Positions 14,107 to 17,363 of a stretch of 17,363 bases of DNA are shown one piece after another; position 1 is the stretch's first letter, and every line of letters begins with the position of its first letter. Position numbers and translations under genes: made by a program. Below the pieces are notes generated by a model. The model saw only the letters and a program-made list of their open reading frames with translations, was not told where the DNA came from and ran no database searches. Source of the DNA: Planctomycetaceae bacterium. GTDB lineage: Bacteria; Planctomycetota; Planctomycetia; Pirellulales; Pirellulaceae. The DNA lies in the NCBI GenBank assembly GCA_003506095.1, contig DNWZ01000420.1:1-17363 (forward strand), written 5' to 3'.

Positions 14107-15033
14107 TTACCAGGGGCGATAGAACTTTCGGTTTTGTAACGAATAATCACGTAATTGCCGACGACCATTGAGCATTCGCTGTAGAGAGCAGGGAAGTCGT
14201 CGCTCGAAGCTTCGCTTTAGGTTGCCCACGATCCGCCGCAGACGTGCGATACCTCGCGGCGGGGTAGTATCAGTGGGGGCCGCCGTCTTCGAAGCTGTAT
14301 GCGATTGCCACAGCGTTTGGTAATCACTCTGCTGTGGGTAAGACTCTAAGATCGGTTGCTCACTGGTTCGCTTAGCCAATACTTGGATCATCACGGGCAA
14401 ATCATGGACCAAGCCAACGCGTGAGCCGATGGCCTCGGGATCGGTCACTTCATAGCAACGCTGCCGTTGCGACAACTCAGCGCCGGGATAGGGATGTTCT
14501 ACAAGCACCACGCGAAGCAGTTCGAAGCCGTTGATTGGTTGAAAGATTCGAAAGAACAGTTCCGGAGAGAATTGGTAGAATCCATGACCACAATGGTTGT
14601 TTGCCACTGTGGCCAGCATGATGCAACCACCAACCCGCACCATCTGCATGCAGCTTCGCAGTGCGACGGGAACATTAAAAATGTGCTCGATCGTTCCGCA
14701 GTCGATCACTGCGTCATACCGTTGATGCCATGATGATTCAATGGGCTGATTCAGATCGTGATGAATGTTGGCCGCTTGATAATCCGAGTAATCGAGCACA
14801 TCGAGCTGCTGGCATCCAAGACCTTTTTGAAAAAAGTCATCTGCGTAGGCTTCTTGTTGAGAATCGGTTGGCCGGATGTCGAGGGGTAGCTTACCAAATT
14901 CATCTTGTAAGGCAGCGTATTCCTTCCTTGTCAGGCTGATCTGCTGGCGACCAAGGGTAAGGGTTTTTGTAAATGAAAAGCCGGCTTGGCGAGCTGAGAG
15001 CAGAAAACGAGCGTTGCTGTAGATCAGTCCCAT
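14107..15033 (-). CDS. SAM-dependent methyltransferase-like protein
   Basis: A 308-aa protein from the ATG at 15033 (MGLIYSNARFLLSARQ), preceded by CGGAA at a workable distance. A GTG at 15084 would add 17 residues. The opening, then TLTLGRQ, and the core VLDYSDYQAANIHHDLNQPI and YDAVIDCGTIEHIFNVPVAL match a class I (Rossmann) methyltransferase-like family found near glycan genes; the classical glycine-rich motif I is poorly preserved. MVRVGGCIMLATVANNHCGHGFYQFSP follows as the strand-4/5 region with an aromatic-rich substrate loop. The basic C-terminus (RLRRIVGNLKRSFERRL) may bind membrane or nucleic acid. It lies between the two gene remnants and is probably a later insertion or a survivor of DNA between the duplicated units. 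Methylation of a surface sugar is a guess from context. Confidence 0.75.
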   Translation of the reverse strand: MGLIYSNARFLLSARQAGFSFTKTLTLGRQQISLTRKEYAALQDEFGKLPLDIRPTDSQQEAYADDFFQKGLGCQQLDVLDYSDYQAANIHHDLNQPIESSWHQRYDAVIDCGTIEHIFNVPVALRSCMQMVRVGGCIMLATVANNHCGHGFYQFSPELFFRIFQPINGFELLRVVLVEHPYPGAELSQRQRCYEVTDPEAIGSRVGLVHDLPVMIQVLAKRTSEQPILESYPQQSDYQTLWQSHTASKTAAPTDTTPPRGIARLRRIVGNLKRSFERRLPCSLQRMLNGRRQLRDYSLQNRKFYRPW

Positions 15034-15096
15034 CGATGGTTCCGTCAGTAGGCATGGGGATTCGGTTTCGGTAGCGGCAGACACTCGGGGATCAGG

Positions 15097-15294
15097 TTGA
15101 GGTCTTTTGTTTTTCGCCGCGGCATCCTCCGTGTTGCCTTAGATTCGTCTACCGGCGATACTAACAACGCGACGCACCGAAGTTCACCGGACGGTTTGTC
15201 GATTGCTTACATGCAGCCGTTTGATTTTATCGTGGATGGTCGATCCAAACGGTTTAACCAAATCCATGTCGTTATGGACTGGGCAAATAGTTAA
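15097..15294 (+). pseudogene. 3' remnant of a second DUF3748 gene
   Basis: The end of this frame, SPDGLSIAYMQPFDFIVDG then RSKRFNQIHVV, repeats the C-terminus of the DUF3748 protein (SPDGSSIAYMQPVDFIVDG, RHKRFNQIQIV). Over 77 aligned bases (15190-15266 against 13588-13664) I count 11 differences, mostly at third codon positions. Before that, ILRVALDSSTGDTNNATH reads like an earlier propeller strand, with about 15-20 residues deleted before the SPDG block; this upstream part (15097-15180) is less certain. No start codon with a ribosome site is present and more than 350 residues are missing. It ends MDWANS, six residues beyond the other copy, and overlaps the 3' end of the convergent dehydrogenase-like gene by 23 nt. 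Confidence 0.8.
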
Positions 15295-16753
15295 GCGTGT
15301 AATAGCCGACCGGATGCAAGATCTGTTCGCCATCAACCCCGACGACATCTTTCAATTCTAGATGATGGACGTGGCCGATCTGCAATCCATCGACGACCAA
15401 GCGGACTCGCAAATGATCATCACTGATCGTGGCTGATTTTACCGTTGCCGTGGTATGATCCACTTCCGGGCTGCCATAATCACTTTGATAGATGTAAGTG
15501 AAAGTCTTGAGTGAATAGTTTTCAAGCTTCCCAGCCGACTCGGGATTGAGCGGTTTGGTGAAGACGAGTTCGAAACCGTCATGCATCGCTCGCATCTCCT
15601 TGATTTCCAACGGCACCTTGCCGGTCCAATCGACCCGTTCGATCGCGAAATCGGCACCGCCACGCGACCCCCAGCCGCGGCTCGTGCCGCCGACAAAGAT
15701 CGAGCCGTTGTCGGTCATTTCGACACCCACGTTGCCTGAGGCGAATCCGCTGAGGAACGGGAAACACGCGCCTTGGTAATGTCCCTGAACCTTTTCAAGA
15801 TAAACTCGCATCAACGTGCTGTGCGTCTGGTCGCCGACAAATAATTGGCCAGCAAAAGGCCCAAACTTTCCATCGGTCGTATCACACGCAATTCCCGATG
15901 CCGATTGTCCCATCTTGGAATAAGGAAACAGGACCGACGTTGGTTGCAGTTCAGGAATTTTTGCCGCCTCGGTCATGATGCGGCTGCCCGATTGAGGCTC
16001 CGTCGGCTTTTTGCCCAGCACCGATTCGGCTAATTCATACCATTTGAATCCGCCCGGATGTCCTTGAAACGTCCCCGGAACCAAATGCTTCAGGCCACAG
16101 GTTCCATTCCAAGGCCCTTGGTTGTCGGTATAGAAAATGTCACCAGCAAGATTGCTGCCGACTCCGCCGGGCGACCGAACTCCACTGGCCGTCGGCATGA
16201 ACTTGCCATCGGCGCCGACGCGAACGGACCAGCCACGGTAGGGCACGTCGCTGCCGAACGATCCGGTTAAACAGAGCACCAGCCAAAGGTTGTCTTCAGC
16301 ATCAAACTTCGACGCGAATGCATACTCGTGATAATCGCCGCTGATGCCCCACTTGTCGGATACTGTGACAAACTCGTCGGCCACCCCATCGCCGTCGGTA
16401 TCACGAATCTTGGTGACTTCGGGACGGTGGGTGACATACAGCCAATCGTCACGCAAGGCGAGGCTGAGCGGTTCATGCAGTCCTTGAGCGAACAGCGAAA
16501 ACGCTTTGGATTCAGGCTTTTCGGCGAGCGGTTGATCGATCATCCAGATGTCGCCACGCCGAGTGCAGACGGCCATCTTTCCGTCGGGCATCATCTGGAA
16601 TCCGCAAGCCTCGAGGACTTGGTCTTCAGGCGTTGGAAAGCGAACGATTCGATAGTAATCGCTCTCGCGGCTTTGCTGCGCCGATGCACCGGAAACGCAG
16701 CCGATGCCCAGTGCAACGGCCATCGCCACGCGATGAATGAATGGGATGTTCAT
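15272..16753 (-). CDS. Secreted glucose/sorbosone-dehydrogenase-like beta-propeller protein
   Basis: A 493-aa protein from the ATG at 16753 (MNIPFIHRVAMAVALGIG), with a clear signal peptide cleaved after ASA (about residue 25). The mature part is a propeller of the type seen in planctomycete membrane-bound dehydrogenases: FQMMPDGKMAVCTRRGDIWMI, HEPLSLALRDDWLYV, the calcium-loop-like DTDGDGVADEF (118-128), FDAEDNLWLVL, GDIFYTDNQGPWNGT, GQLFVGDQTHSTLMRVYLE and GSIFVGGTSRGWGSRGG. The last 120 residues look like a C-terminal beta-sandwich (LVFTKPLNP ... LHPVGYYTLNY). No CxxCH haem motif is present, so any electron acceptor would be a partner. It lies 28 bp behind the large secreted protein, suggesting one operon and possibly a shared complex. 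The TTG at 16768 is a less likely start. Redox activity is unproven. Confidence 0.85.
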   Translation of the reverse strand: MNIPFIHRVAMAVALGIGCVSGASAQQSRESDYYRIVRFPTPEDQVLEACGFQMMPDGKMAVCTRRGDIWMIDQPLAEKPESKAFSLFAQGLHEPLSLALRDDWLYVTHRPEVTKIRDTDGDGVADEFVTVSDKWGISGDYHEYAFASKFDAEDNLWLVLCLTGSFGSDVPYRGWSVRVGADGKFMPTASGVRSPGGVGSNLAGDIFYTDNQGPWNGTCGLKHLVPGTFQGHPGGFKWYELAESVLGKKPTEPQSGSRIMTEAAKIPELQPTSVLFPYSKMGQSASGIACDTTDGKFGPFAGQLFVGDQTHSTLMRVYLEKVQGHYQGACFPFLSGFASGNVGVEMTDNGSIFVGGTSRGWGSRGGADFAIERVDWTGKVPLEIKEMRAMHDGFELVFTKPLNPESAGKLENYSLKTFTYIYQSDYGSPEVDHTTATVKSATISDDHLRVRLVVDGLQIGHVHHLELKDVVGVDGEQILHPVGYYTLNYLPSP

Positions 16754-16781
16754 ACAAAAAGTTTGCAAAAATAAAATGGAA

Positions 16782-17363
16782 TTACCAAGTAATGTTCTGA
16801 TTCACAACGGCGGTCGATTCGGATTCGCCTAAGTCGACTGTATAACGCAACTCATCTCGATCGCCCGAACGAAGTCGCTCCAGTTTGCTGCCGTTAATCG
16901 TGATGCGATACGCGTTGTCGATCTTATAAGTTGACGATTGGGTGGCTTCGCCTTCCAACAACTCAATCTGTCCTGCGGCGACAAGAATGGTCACCACGCC
17001 GCGACCGGTAATCGTGAATGTCCGACGCAGCGATTTGGAAGACGAATCCGACTCGGAATCCAAAGGCAATATCGCTTCTTCGACGACAACATCATCGACC
17101 GAGTATCGCAGCACCGGACGTCCCGCTGGGTCGAGCCGATACCCGAGAAATCCGACCGACGTTTTGAACGCGTCTGCCGTGGGCCACGGCGCCCCCGGTT
17201 CAACACGCGCCAGCGGCGTCGCACGATCGATCGTGATCACGGCATCACCCAGCGGTTCTTGAGCACCCGGGCCACGACCGATCCAGTGCTTCGATGCATC
17301 GATGAACGCGTTCTTCCAGATCTTGGCTAACATCATCCGCTGGGAATCCCAGCCGATGTTAAC
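16782..17363 (-). CDS. C-terminal part of a large secreted protein, continuing past the right edge
   Basis: The minus-strand frame is open through the right edge (193 codons visible plus stop), so only the C-terminus is seen. The first visible residues, VNIGWDSQRMMLAKIWKNAF then IDASKHWIGRGPGAQEPLGD, match the region after the haem or copper domains in large planctomycete secreted proteins paired with sorbosone-dehydrogenase-like partners (from memory of the family). FLGYRLDPAGRPVLRYSV and VVVEEAILP follow, then beta strands FTITGRGVVTILVAAG and AYRITINGSKLERL, consistent with a beta-sandwich tail. Internal ATGs (17336, 17333) are not credible starts because the similarity begins upstream of them. 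No CxxCH is in the visible part. It is first in line with the dehydrogenase-like gene, 28 bp away. A c-type cytochrome or cupredoxin domain upstream of the edge is an expectation, not an observation. Confidence 0.72.
   Translation of the reverse strand, partial: VNIGWDSQRMMLAKIWKNAFIDASKHWIGRGPGAQEPLGDAVITIDRATPLARVEPGAPWPTADAFKTSVGFLGYRLDPAGRPVLRYSVDDVVVEEAILPLDSESDSSSKSLRRTFTITGRGVVTILVAAGQIELLEGEATQSSTYKIDNAYRITINGSKLERLRSGDRDELRYTVDLGESESTAVVNQNITW

Noticed and set aside
14107..15033. Methyltransferase gene as cargo of an insertion sequence
   Set aside because: No terminal inverted repeats, target duplication or transposase fragment could be seen on either side.
1..17363. CRISPR array, phage-defence island or integrase-bounded mobile element
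   Set aside because: No spaced direct repeats, Cas, nuclease, toxin-antitoxin, recombinase or tRNA attachment site was recognised.

Overview
The window looks like chromosomal DNA from a planctomycete of the Pirellulaceae (Rhodopirellula-like). The reasons are: a BBP7-type outer-membrane barrel, a secreted DUF1080 protein, a secreted sorbosone-dehydrogenase-like propeller behind a large secreted partner, a non-catalytic squalene-cyclase-fold protein, long spacers with weak Shine-Dalgarno signals, and a nested palindromic intergenic element of a kind I associate with this group. No rRNA, tRNA, CRISPR array or transposase gene is visible.

Left part (1-5257), ordinary chromosomal genes: a VanZ-like membrane protein cut by the left edge (-); a secreted DUF1080 protein followed by tadA (tRNA adenosine-34 deaminase) (+); a 364-bp spacer; a BBP7 barrel (+); a strong hairpin terminator shared with a convergent 59-aa helical protein (-); an inverted-repeat element; and a DUF1015 protein (-) whose stop codon lies in the end of that element.

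Middle part (5473-12372), probable cell-surface polysaccharide/envelope genes: a multi-spanning flippase-like protein (+) overlapping tail to tail with a GT4 glycosyltransferase (-); then, divergent from the glycosyltransferase, a secreted alpha/alpha-toroid protein and a five-TM YejM/LtaS-type phosphatase-superfamily protein (+). The last two both end in HEAT-like helical tails. Their working together is inferred from position and from typical roles of these families.

Right part (12373-17363) holds the most unusual structure. A DUF3748 (YidR-like) propeller gene points right into a remnant of a sorbosone-dehydrogenase-like gene. About 1.5 kb further on, a remnant of the DUF3748 gene points right into an intact copy of that dehydrogenase-like gene. 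This is what a tandem duplication of a convergent gene pair would leave if each copy then lost the opposite member. A SAM-methyltransferase gene sits between the remnants. The intact dehydrogenase-like gene lies 28 bp downstream of a large secreted protein gene that runs off the right edge.
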